Assembly (NCBI GenBank): GCA_000436975.1 | Contig: HG000342.1 | Span: 55,809-119,808, forward strand | Direction: 5' to 3' | DNA: 64,000 bases | Source of the DNA: Clostridium sp. CAG:1000 | GTDB lineage: Bacteria > Bacillota_I > Bacilli_A > RF39 > UBA660 | Part shown: positions 55,062-63,065 of the stretch, in pieces | Layout: every line of letters begins with the position of its first letter | Position numbering within the stretch: the first letter of the stretch is position 1 | Notes under the pieces: model-generated | Told to the model about the DNA's origin: nothing | Seen by the model: only the letters and a program-made list of their open reading frames with translations | Database searches by the model: none | Translations under genes and position numbers: made by a program

Positions 55062-56624
55062 CTACATTGCTTTCTTAAGTCTAGCTAAATACTCTTTACA
55101 TTCAGTCATATTTTCTTTACCAAATGTCTTATCTAAAAACTTAACAAATCCATCAATTTCATCTCTAATGAATGATAAGTTTAATTGTTCAAATTTTCTT
55201 AATACTTTTTTACACAATATGTAATCAAATCCATCAAGCTCAGTTCCACCACATGCTACATACACAGGAACAAACTCTTTAATATGTTTAACAATACGGT
55301 TACCAAAAGCTAATCTAAAATGTTCAATAACATAATTATCCATATCTTCAAGTTTATTTAATGTATCTTGTGACACAGGATGTTCAGCCTTTGCTTTGTT
55401 AAATAAACTTTCTAAATAAGAACTATTTATTTTTATACCCTCTGTCATAGGTGCATCAAACGCCTGACCCTTATCGTTTATATCTATAGGCATAGCACGG
55501 TCATACACCTTATCAGTAACCATAAATGTTGAGTCATCGTTATTGATTGTACCAATATACCACATATTATCAGGAATTTTTAGCTTACCATCAGGTAAAT
55601 GCTTTGGATCGTTTGGCCATACATTTGGTACTAAATCTATTACCCACTCATCACGTGAAGGCATTTCTAAAATTGATAACATCTCAGCAAAATAATATTC
55701 AACACGCGCTATATTCATTTCATCAAGAATTGTTAAATACATCTCATCATTATAACTTGCTTCATACATTGCTTTTAATACTTCAGTTTCATTAAATTTT
55801 TTAGTAAATTCGTTGAAGTAACCAAAAAGTTCAGTTCTATCTCTCCAGGAAGGTTGCACTGATGCAATAGTTGCATCCCTGCTTATAAATTTACCCCAAG
55901 CATATGGAAGGGAAGTTTTACCTGTACCAGAGATACCTTGCAAAATTACAAGTCTAGTTGCTCCAAGCGCTGCTACAAACAGTCTAATGATTTTAACTTT
56001 GTAATACAATTTCATTTTACTAGCAGCAAAGTTTCTAAATGTATCACATAACTCTTCAAGTGTAAATGTATTACCAAAGTTCTCAGGTGTTTTACCATCA
56101 TACTCTTCATCAATTTGAGTAAGTTTGAAGAATCTACTAGTAGTTTCAGGGTTAATAACCTCTTCATTAGATTCACTTTCTTCATTCTCACTTTTGATGT
56201 CTTTTACCTCATCAATATTTAAAGTAGCACTTTCTTGTGGTTTTAACCCAATTTGACTTACTTTTAGTGCATACAATTCTTCTTTTTCCTGATTAAGTCT
56301 AATAACATCTCTATCTAACTTAGCAACCTCTTCAAGTAAACTTTCTTGTTCAACTAAAGTTTTTCTAAAACGTAAATATTTTCTTATTAACATGACAATT
56401 AAAAACACAATTCCTGCTAAAAAAGCAAAAACAAGTAGTACAGCAACACCAACTAGTATCCATTGTCCAATCGAAAATTCATTAGAATATTCTTTTAATA
56501 TTTTTAAATACGCTTTGAAATTAAACATTTTTCCAAAACCCCTAACTATGCCCATAAAAATATTAATTATACCAGAAAAGAACTGTTCCATAAAATCATA
56601 TAAAAATCTCATATAAGTTGCCAC
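55062..56624 (-). CDS. Membrane-anchored McrB-type AAA+ ATPase
   Basis: A 520-residue AAA+ protein of the McrB branch. An amphipathic start (MATYMRFLYDFMEQFF) precedes a helix at about 53-80 (GQWILVGVAVLLVFAFLAGI), then a coiled coil at about 85-120. The AAA+ domain from about 190 has Walker A LQGISGTGKTSLPYAWG near 224-240, Walker B LTILDEMNIARVEYYFAEML with the McrB-type MNxxR, and sensor 1 WYIGTINNDDST. The start is GTG with AGAGG 6 bases before it; the ATG four codons later has no such spacing. It is the first gene of the second part of the SipW/TasA cluster. Membrane anchoring of an McrB-type ATPase is unusual. Confidence 0.85.
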   Translation of the reverse strand: MATYMRFLYDFMEQFFSGIINIFMGIVRGFGKMFNFKAYLKILKEYSNEFSIGQWILVGVAVLLVFAFLAGIVFLIVMLIRKYLRFRKTLVEQESLLEEVAKLDRDVIRLNQEKEELYALKVSQIGLKPQESATLNIDEVKDIKSENEESESNEEVINPETTSRFFKLTQIDEEYDGKTPENFGNTFTLEELCDTFRNFAASKMKLYYKVKIIRLFVAALGATRLVILQGISGTGKTSLPYAWGKFISRDATIASVQPSWRDRTELFGYFNEFTKKFNETEVLKAMYEASYNDEMYLTILDEMNIARVEYYFAEMLSILEMPSRDEWVIDLVPNVWPNDPKHLPDGKLKIPDNMWYIGTINNDDSTFMVTDKVYDRAMPIDINDKGQAFDAPMTEGIKINSSYLESLFNKAKAEHPVSQDTLNKLEDMDNYVIEHFRLAFGNRIVKHIKEFVPVYVACGGTELDGFDYILCKKVLRKFEQLNLSFIRDEIDGFVKFLDKTFGKENMTECKEYLARLKKAM

Positions 56625-56645
56625 ACTACACCTCTATTCTTATTC

Positions 56646-56651
56646 ATTATA
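56646..56651 (-). promoter_or_regulatory. -10 element of the McrB-like / LRR unit
   Basis: TATAAT on the minus strand, about 22 bases before the GTG start and downstream of the terminator at 56700-56725; the -35 is unclear. Confidence 0.45.
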
Positions 56652-56699
56652 CTTACTATAATTTTATCATATATAAATATAAAAAGAAATATAAAACAA

Positions 56700-56725
56700 T
56701 AAAAAAAGAAAGATTTCTCTTTCTT
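56700..56725 (-). terminator. Intrinsic terminator after the second SipW gene
   Basis: Stem AAGAAAGA/TCTTTCTT (8 bp) closed by a GAAA tetraloop on the minus strand, then seven or more T. It divides the cluster into two transcription units. Confidence 0.88.
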
Positions 56726-56738
56726 ATATATCAACAAA

Positions 56739-57293
56739 TCATTTAACTTTTTTGTAATCTAATAATACCATTATAAATTTATATAATTGGTAAATAAAGA
56801 ACGCAGCTAAAGGTAATATAATACATACAAAGAATCCCGTCTTTGTCTTTAAGAATGATAGAACATCGCCTAAAACAGGTATTCTAGTACCACTCCAAGT
56901 AGAAATAATATCTCCAGGAGCAACTTGTTGTTCATCATCAGCAGTGTTGTTATCACCTCTTGTTACATAAGAAGTCATACCATTTACATCTAAAACTGTT
57001 TTTACACGGTGAGTTTTGATTATAGTAGTATCATTCTCACGCGCAAAGAACGAAATTACTTCACCTTCTTTAATTTTTGTATTGCCATCATATTTTTTAG
57101 TTACGATTAAATCACCTGTTTTAATCGTAGGCTCCATTGATCCAGTTTGTATATTTAATGGAACATATCCCATTATATTTGATACGCCCTTTTCACGAGT
57201 AGTCAACGTAATTAATGTTACTGTGGCTGCTAAGACAATAATAATCCAAACTATTACATTCAAAGCAACTTTTAATATCTTTTTTCCTTTCAT
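56739..57293 (-). CDS. SipW-type signal peptidase I, copy 2
   Basis: Second Ser-His peptidase of 184 residues. N-terminal helix (VALNVIVWIIIVLAATVTLI), nucleophile Ser in NIQTGSMEPTIKTGDLIV, then KEGEVISFFARENDTTIIKTHRVKTV with the His in place of Lys. The conserved RGDNNTADDEQQVAPGDI block is typical of ER-type peptidases. It lies 17 bases after the 368-residue TasA-like gene and ends in a terminator. It is only distantly like copy 1, so the two units each have a dedicated peptidase. Confidence 0.9.
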   Translation of the reverse strand: MKGKKILKVALNVIVWIIIVLAATVTLITLTTREKGVSNIMGYVPLNIQTGSMEPTIKTGDLIVTKKYDGNTKIKEGEVISFFARENDTTIIKTHRVKTVLDVNGMTSYVTRGDNNTADDEQQVAPGDIISTWSGTRIPVLGDVLSFLKTKTGFFVCIILPLAAFFIYQLYKFIMVLLDYKKVK

Positions 57294-57310
57294 TTTATAC
57301 CTCCATTAAA

Positions 57311-58417
57311 TTATGCACCAGGTTGTGCTGTTGCTTTAGCAATTTGGAATCTAAAGATAACTTTTGTTCCAGATGCATTATTTTCACAATCGTAATCTTG
57401 TCCTTCTATCCAAGCATATACTCTTATTTTATTAATACCAACAGCTAAATTGAATGGCAATGTGCTATTAGCACCATTTCCAACTGTTGTTAATATATCT
57501 GGAGTTACTGCAGCAAAGTAAGTATCAGTTGTTGCTGTATAATCAATTTTATTTTCAGCAGTTATATCAGTTTTAATGCCGTGATAAGGAGTAACTGCTT
57601 GACCATCAGTTATAGTCTTACCATAGTTGGCTGCTTGTGCAATACCATAATCAGTATGAGTTGTTGAATTTGGTTCCCAAATTACATTTGATGTAGTACC
57701 GGCACTATGTGATGAGGCTCCTTTTAAAGTCCTAGCAGTTGTATAGTTTCCTGCTGTAGTACTACCTTGGTATAAGAATGCTAGTCTGGCGGCATTTTTA
57801 AGTCCTTTATCAGTTCCACTAGTTACAACATCTGATGAACCAGTTAGATAAATTGATGTAGCTTGTGTTGCCAATACGAATAGGTCAAAAGCAACAAAGT
57901 CACCTTCTGTACCAGCAGCACCATCAGTACCTGCTGTTTCCAAACTTCTAGTGGCTTCTAATCTATAACCACTAGGTATTGTTGTATCTGCAACTAAATT
58001 ACCTTTATACATTTTCATAAAACCAGTAGTAGTTTCAACATCACCAATAGTAGATACTGGTGATAATTTACTAGGCAATTGGTTTGTAGCACCTGTATAT
58101 CCAGCTGTAATATCAGTATTTGTGATATTTGCTTTCCATTTTTGAGCATCAGTTGAAATTTGTATACCATTTGATGCATCTACTGTAACTTCAATATCTT
58201 CAACAGATACAGTTGTGTTCTCAGTAAACCATGCATATGATGCAGTAGTTAGGGACACAGCAGTAACTATTAACATAAGAAATGCAGTTAAAATTTTTTT
58301 TCTGTTATCATTTTTTTCTTCTTTTACTTCTGTCTGCACATTTGAAACATTAACATTAGGATCAGCTATTGTTACTTTTTCTTCTTGTACAGCAGTATTA
58401 TTGTTTTCGTTATTCAT
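57311..58417 (-). CDS. TasA/camelysin-like protein, 368 residues
   Basis: A short polar cytoplasmic start, then the helix (FLMLIVTAVSLTTASYAWF) with the SYAWF site near 60, and a sandwich domain rich in Thr, Ala and Gly (TNTDITAGYTGATNQLPSKL). The late signature is INKIRVYAWIEGQDYDCENN. Codon use is richer in Ala, Gly and Thr than neighbours, consistent with an abundant fibre subunit. The frame opens at a TTG at 58423; AAGGA lies 7 bases before the ATG at 58417, which I use. It lies 17 bases before the second SipW gene and is its likely main substrate. Confidence 0.78.
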   Translation of the reverse strand: MNNENNNTAVQEEKVTIADPNVNVSNVQTEVKEEKNDNRKKILTAFLMLIVTAVSLTTASYAWFTENTTVSVEDIEVTVDASNGIQISTDAQKWKANITNTDITAGYTGATNQLPSKLSPVSTIGDVETTTGFMKMYKGNLVADTTIPSGYRLEATRSLETAGTDGAAGTEGDFVAFDLFVLATQATSIYLTGSSDVVTSGTDKGLKNAARLAFLYQGSTTAGNYTTARTLKGASSHSAGTTSNVIWEPNSTTHTDYGIAQAANYGKTITDGQAVTPYHGIKTDITAENKIDYTATTDTYFAAVTPDILTTVGNGANSTLPFNLAVGINKIRVYAWIEGQDYDCENNASGTKVIFRFQIAKATAQPGA

Positions 58418-58437
58418 TTTCAATTCCTTCCTAAATA

Positions 58438-59133
58438 CTATTTTGTTTTTTCTGTTATAACCATGGCCATCTTCATCTCGCCACCAATTATATCATCAAT
58501 ACATTCCGGATCATTTCCTTCAAGCCATACAACAATCGAATATCTATCGATTTCACCAGGTTTAATATCATTCCTATCTTGCTGCATAATTAAATGATTT
58601 GAAATAAACGGTATTGTTTGAGGTTCAGGTGAACCATCCTTAGCCTTTTTAGCGTAAACACTCTCTTTTCCATTGAAATAGACAGCTACCCTAACAGCCT
58701 CATCAACATTTTTTATTACTGATTCAATTACAATTTTAGTCTTATAACTAACATTCTCTTTGCCATCATTTTTAATAAAAAATGTATATGCGATATAGTC
58801 ATCAGCACTATTATCGCCCTCTTTTGATATAACTTCCTTTATTGGTATCCATGCTTTAGTGATATTATTCATGTACTCCAGCCCTTTAGCCTTAATCTGA
58901 ACAGTCTCAGCAGAAAACTCAGAATCTGAAGACATCAAAATATGCCTTTCACTGTTTAAGTTTCTATCTAATTTAATTGTAAAATATCCATTACTATTAA
59001 TAACATACAAAATCAAATATAATATAGAAAACAATAATAGTAGAATAAGAACACCCATTTTAACTATTCTATTTACCATTTTCTTTCTATATACTTTTTC
59101 TGCAGTTAATTTAACCTCTGTATTACTACTCAT
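58438..59133 (-). CDS. TasA-like membrane protein without the SYAWF site
   Basis: A 231-residue protein with a helix (MGVLILLLLFSILYLILYVI) that ends in NSNGYF rather than AYAWF, so it may stay anchored. The ectodomain is a beta-sandwich: KAKGLEYMNNITKAWIPIKE, YIAYTFFIKNDGKENVSYKT, and the signature DRYSIVVWLEGNDPECIDDI shared with the 348-, 368- and 385-residue products. It starts 7 bases after the 371-residue gene and lies 20 bases before the 368-residue gene. It could be the membrane anchor or assembly base of the fibre. Confidence 0.72.
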   Translation of the reverse strand: MSSNTEVKLTAEKVYRKKMVNRIVKMGVLILLLLFSILYLILYVINSNGYFTIKLDRNLNSERHILMSSDSEFSAETVQIKAKGLEYMNNITKAWIPIKEVISKEGDNSADDYIAYTFFIKNDGKENVSYKTKIVIESVIKNVDEAVRVAVYFNGKESVYAKKAKDGSPEPQTIPFISNHLIMQQDRNDIKPGEIDRYSIVVWLEGNDPECIDDIIGGEMKMAMVITEKTK

Positions 59134-59140
59134 ACATCAC

Positions 59141-60256
59141 CTATTTGTAAATTTTATAGCTATTTTGCTCATTTTCTATTATTGTTAAATTAATAGATTT
59201 AGCAAACTCTATTAAACTACCATAGTTAGATACTTCACTAGGCCTTAAATAGATATAATCAACCACACCTTTTAATTTAATAGATTTAGTTTCAGCCTCT
59301 TTCATATTATAGACACCCAATCTAAATCCAAGACTCTTAAATTCTGATATTTTAGAAGATTTATTAATTAAATCATCATAAGCTATCAAAAATACGAAAT
59401 TCTTAATTGTTTTAGGTTCTATCATACTAACAAGCTTATTAACACTAGTCTTTAATCTAAAAAAATTATAAGGAAGTTTTATAAAGTATAATGTGTTAGG
59501 TTTATTACCAAAAACATTCTTGATTACTTCAAAAGAAACATTTTCAACTTCAATATACTTAAATTCTATTGAATAATCATATTTCTGAAAAGCATCGAAA
59601 GCATGCTTTAAGTCGATACCATCAAAAGTCTTCTTATCAAAATTAATCTTAGAAATATAATAATCATAGCCATTATAATTACCCATTGACCAATATTTAA
59701 CTTTTAATGGACCTTTATTTAAATCGCGTAAACACTTCTCAGTCATTTTATTATTTTTGTTAATATTTCTTATTAACTTAGCATAATTTTTATCAAATAA
59801 AGATCTAACTTTATCATCAAACAATGTACTGTATCTTTTACTAAATGTATCTATTATTTTTTCATAACTAAATTTCTTTTCAGTTATAGAATTAGAATAC
59901 TCTTCAAATATTAAATTTAATAATATTAGCTTAGCAACTAGGTAATACCAATTAAATAATTCAGGATTGTCAATTAAATCTAAATAATCAACAACATTTT
60001 CAAAAATAAGTAAAAGCATTCTTTTAGGTACAATACTAGTTACATTATATTTTTCAAAAATATCAGTATATTCTTCTAATGCTGTAGTTATATCTCTTCT
60101 CCCAAACATAAAGTATTCATAAAATTTATCAATACAAATTTCAAAATCCTCCATGTTTCTAGGAAATGGTTGAACTTCATGACTAATAAGTATTTCTACG
60201 TTTCTAAGAATGCATTTAGCTTTTTGTTTCAAAAAAACATTCGCTATGCACCTCAT
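59141..60256 (-). CDS. Cytoplasmic protein with degenerate EAL-like C-terminus
   Basis: A 371-residue soluble protein. The first 210 residues are helical and unassigned. The C-terminal 150 residues resemble an EAL-type barrel in order of blocks: NTLYFIKLPYNFFRLKTSV, SLGFRLGVYNMKEAETKSI, VDYIYLRPSEVSNYGSL and IEFAKSINLTIIENEQN. The Asp pair of the usual ALDDFG is VYNM here and the metal Glu residues are missing, so it is not an active phosphodiesterase; it might be a degenerate receptor. The frame extends to 60283, but AGAGGAGG is 5 bases before the ATG at 60256. It is the first gene of the SipW/TasA cluster and has the strongest promoter of the region. Confidence 0.6.
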   Translation of the reverse strand: MRCIANVFLKQKAKCILRNVEILISHEVQPFPRNMEDFEICIDKFYEYFMFGRRDITTALEEYTDIFEKYNVTSIVPKRMLLLIFENVVDYLDLIDNPELFNWYYLVAKLILLNLIFEEYSNSITEKKFSYEKIIDTFSKRYSTLFDDKVRSLFDKNYAKLIRNINKNNKMTEKCLRDLNKGPLKVKYWSMGNYNGYDYYISKINFDKKTFDGIDLKHAFDAFQKYDYSIEFKYIEVENVSFEVIKNVFGNKPNTLYFIKLPYNFFRLKTSVNKLVSMIEPKTIKNFVFLIAYDDLINKSSKISEFKSLGFRLGVYNMKEAETKSIKLKGVVDYIYLRPSEVSNYGSLIEFAKSINLTIIENEQNSYKIYK

Positions 60257-60287
60257 TATAACCTCCTCTACTACACTATACAAACTA

Positions 60288-60316
60288 ATTATATATTAGT
60301 ATTAAAAAAATTTCAA
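60288..60316 (-). promoter_or_regulatory. Strong promoter of the SipW/TasA-like cluster
   Basis: Minus strand TTGAAA (60311-60316), 17-base spacer, TATAAT (60288-60293), about 32 bases before the ATG at 60256. Confidence 0.85.
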
Positions 60317-60383
60317 TATTTTTTTAGACAATTGTTATTTATCTATGATTAATTTATGATAATGTCTTAAGTGTTAACTTGCA

Positions 60384-61099
60384 AAAATGTCTCAATATTA
60401 TATAATATGTCGCTAAGGTGACATGATAAGAAAGGCAGAATTAAGAATGAATGAACAAGAAAAATATGAAGTTATCAAAGAATTGGTTGACCATAATGGC
60501 AACAAGAATCTAGAAAGTAAGAAACTCGGTATATCTAGAAGACAAATTGATCGTCTTATTATTAAATATAAAGAGACTGGCAAATCTGCATTTGTACATG
60601 GCAATCGATCAAAAAACCTGTTAATGTTTTAGATAAGTCAATCTCCGAAGATATTATACTATTATATAAAAATAAATACCAAGGCTAGAATTTCAATCAC
60701 TTTAAAGAGTTTTTAAAAAAAATGAAAATATTAATGTATCCTATCTTTATATATAGAACATTAACTAAAGCTAGCATTCTCTCTCCTGAGGCTAGAAAGG
60801 AAACCAAAAGAACCTATGTTAAAAATAAATATCTGAAAAAAATATATTTCTCAAATGACTCATCCATAGAAATTAAATTCTTTTCTAAAACAAATTGAGA
60901 AAAGTCACAATCAATACCAATATGCTTGAGTTTGTTTTTTCGTTTAGTAGATACAAAAAATATCTTAAGAAAATTGATATCAATGATGTGAAACATGAAT
61001 CTATGAGCTCGTCATTGACATCAATTGAATAAGTTATATAATTACAAATGAAAATGAGAATATTTTCCCGTTTATGTTTTTTAATTTTTGAGACATTTT
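60384..61099. mobile_element. Decayed insertion sequence remnant (ISNCY/IS1202-like)
   Basis: A perfect 12-base inverted repeat AAAATGTCTCAA (60384-60395) and TTGAGACATTTT (61088-61099) bounds about 700 bases that hold the broken start of a transposase. Complete members of this group are much longer, so the centre and the end of the gene were deleted. No clear target-site duplication is seen. Confidence 0.65.
60423..60898 (+). pseudogene. Transposase N-terminal fragment, frameshifted
   Basis: The fragment begins with a helix-turn-helix like that of IS1202/ISNCY transposases: NEQEKYEVIKELVDHNGNKN, then LGISRRQIDRLIIKYKETG and FVHGNRSK. At about 60612, in a run of A, the frame shifts; the other frame continues KPVNVLDKSISEDIILLY, is broken by a TAG at 60686-60688, and goes on NFNHFKEFLKK, SYLYIYRTLTKASILSPEAR until a stop at 60896-60898. 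The catalytic part is missing, so it is inactive. It is the only clearly mobile DNA in the window. Confidence 0.75.
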
Positions 61100-61354
61100 C
61101 CTAAATTATTGACAATAAGAATAGATAATTAAATAGAGCTTAAACAGGTTTTAAAAGAAAGAAAAGAAAGATTAAAAGCAAGGACGAACAAAGTGAATTT
61201 ATAATACCCTTTTTTTAAATTTAATTAATTATAATACATATAACAGTAACATTTTAACTAATTATTAATATGTTTTTTAGATAATAGTAATATTTTTATA
61301 TCGTAACTTTTATTAAATATGTGAATATAATAACATGAAAGAAAGTGAGGATAT
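61100..61354. other. AT-rich intergenic region upstream of the ABC importer
   Basis: About 250 bases between the insertion remnant and the importer. It contains a short open stretch (LKQVLKERKERLKART at 61138-61202) without start signal, which may be the tail of a lost gene, and the promoter of the next gene. No riboswitch or RNA gene is recognised. Confidence 0.5.
61326..61331 (+). promoter_or_regulatory. -10 element of the ABC importer
   Basis: TATAAT 23 bases before the ATG, with GAGG 4 bases before the ATG; no convincing -35. Confidence 0.5.
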
Positions 61355-62332
61355 ATGAAAAAAATTATTTTAATATTAACTACGCTTATTATATTAATAA
61401 CATTATCTTTGTTTTTAAACAAAAATAAAACCAATAACTCAAAAGTAGTTGTATCAGAAGTTACCCATTCAGTTTTCTATGCTCCTTGGTATGTTGCCAT
61501 AGAAAACGGATACTTCAAAGAACAAAAAATAGACATTGAAGTACTATTAACACCAGGTGCAGATAAAGTCGCAACTTCAGTATTATCAGGAGACGCCAAT
61601 ATAGGATTTTCAGGCCCAGAAGCAACAGTATATATATATAACAACTCAAAAGAAAAACTGCTAACATTCGCATCCCTAACAAAAAAGGATGGACAATTTA
61701 TAGTCGGACCATGCGATTTAAAAAACAAATTTAAAATGACTGATTTAAAGGGAAAAATTACTTTGGCCGGTAGAAATGGCGGAATGCCTTTGCTTATGTT
61801 TAAATACGCTTTAAAAGAATCAAATATAAATGAAAATGATTTAACAATTAATACATCAATAGAATTTTCAGCATTAACTGGAGCATATATAAGTAAGCAA
61901 GGGGATTTTGTAAACCTATTTGAACCAAATGCATTAAGTATAGAAAAACAACAATATGGATGTGTTCTATCATCTTTAGGCAACATAACAGGTACAGTTC
62001 CATACACAGCTTTTTATGCCAAAGAAGAATATATAAATAACAACAAAGACATAATCAGAAAATTTAATAAAGCTTTGAATAAAGGAATAATTTTCGTTAA
62101 AGAAAATACTTCTAGTGCTATTGCAAAAGCAATACTCAATCAGTTTCCAGACACTTCATTAAAAGACTTAACAAATTTAATAGATAGATATAAAAAAATA
62201 GATTCATGGTATGACAGTACAAAAGTAATAAAATCTGACTACGATAGATTAATAGATATAATGTTATATGGTAAAACAATTAATAATAAATTAGATACAG
62301 AAATATTATTTACTAATGAATTTAATGAATAA
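61355..62332 (+). CDS. SsuA/NMT1-like ABC substrate-binding protein
   Basis: Binds the ligand outside the cell and delivers it to the permease. Residues 1-22 form an N-terminal helix without a lipobox Cys, so it is held by the uncleaved helix or secreted. The type II binding fold is clear: YAPWYVAIENGYFKEQKID near the start, VLSGDANIGFSGPEATV, LKGKITLAGRNGGMPLLM and GTVPYTAFYAKEEYI. The family transports sulfonates, nitrate, thiamine pyrimidines or related small compounds; the ligand cannot be told. It overlaps the ATPase gene by 17 bases. Confidence 0.88.
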   Translation: MKKIILILTTLIILITLSLFLNKNKTNNSKVVVSEVTHSVFYAPWYVAIENGYFKEQKIDIEVLLTPGADKVATSVLSGDANIGFSGPEATVYIYNNSKEKLLTFASLTKKDGQFIVGPCDLKNKFKMTDLKGKITLAGRNGGMPLLMFKYALKESNINENDLTINTSIEFSALTGAYISKQGDFVNLFEPNALSIEKQQYGCVLSSLGNITGTVPYTAFYAKEEYINNNKDIIRKFNKALNKGIIFVKENTSSAIAKAILNQFPDTSLKDLTNLIDRYKKIDSWYDSTKVIKSDYDRLIDIMLYGKTINNKLDTEILFTNEFNE

Positions 62333-63065
62333 TCTGTTAACAGTTAATGGCTTATCAAAAACATACTATTCTAAAAACGGTGAGACAATGGCTGTTGATA
62401 ATATATCCTTTGAAATAAATAAAAATGATTTCATAGGCATAGTAGGACCCTCTGGATGCGGAAAAAGTTCTATCTTAAATATTATTTCATTATTAGATAA
62501 AGACTATAAAGGAACATTAACATTTAAAGATAACATTTCAGTGGGTTATATGTTTCAAGAACCCGTATTGTTTTCTTGGTTAACCGTATTAGATAATGCA
62601 CTATTAGGACTTAAAATATCAAAAAAATTAACAAAAAAAACAAAAAAATATACGATAAGTTTATTAAAAAAATACGGATTATATGAATTTAAAGATAAAT
62701 ATCCAAGTTCACTGTCCGGTGGAATGAAACAAAGAGTTGCTTTGATAAGAACACTAGCATTAAATCCTGATATACTACTTTTAGACGAACCCTTTTCTGC
62801 GTTGGATTATCAAACCAGATTAAAAGTAAGTGAAGATGTTTATAACATAATAAAACAAGAAGAAAAAACAGTGTTGATTGTGACACATGACATCTCAGAA
62901 GCTATCTCAATGTGTACAAAAATAATTATACTTTCAAAAAGGCCAGCCAAAATCAAAAAGATTTTAAATATATCACTGAATACTGAGGCAGGTCCAATAG
63001 AAAAAAGAAAATCTCATCTCTTTTCTAAGTACTATGAAGAAATATGGAAGGAGATAGATGAATAA
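62316..63065 (+). CDS. SsuB/TauB-like ABC transporter ATPase
   Basis: ATPase subunit of the importer, 249 residues. Walker A is GIVGPSGCGKSSILNI, the Q loop is VGYMFQEPVLFSW, the signature LSGGMKQRVALIRTLA, Walker B ILLLDEPFSALD and the H loop VLIVTHDISEAI. The Gln-Glu-Pro Q loop fits the nitrate/sulfonate/taurine group. The start is either the ATG at 62316 or the one at 62325, both inside the binding-protein gene; it overlaps the permease by 1 base. Confidence 0.93.
   Translation: MNLMNNLLTVNGLSKTYYSKNGETMAVDNISFEINKNDFIGIVGPSGCGKSSILNIISLLDKDYKGTLTFKDNISVGYMFQEPVLFSWLTVLDNALLGLKISKKLTKKTKKYTISLLKKYGLYEFKDKYPSSLSGGMKQRVALIRTLALNPDILLLDEPFSALDYQTRLKVSEDVYNIIKQEEKTVLIVTHDISEAISMCTKIIILSKRPAKIKKILNISLNTEAGPIEKRKSHLFSKYYEEIWKEIDE

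Noticed and set aside
53939..56624. Calling the ATPase and DUF2357-like pair an active McrBC restriction system
   Set aside because: The ATPase has a membrane anchor, the partner shows no nuclease motif, and the neighbours are surface proteins.
60814..60996. Minus-strand frame in the insertion remnant
   Set aside because: It lies opposite the transposase fragment and the decayed region, without ribosome site.
61100..61354. Riboswitch or T-box upstream of the ABC importer
   Set aside because: No conserved core or paired structure could be seen in this AT-rich leader.
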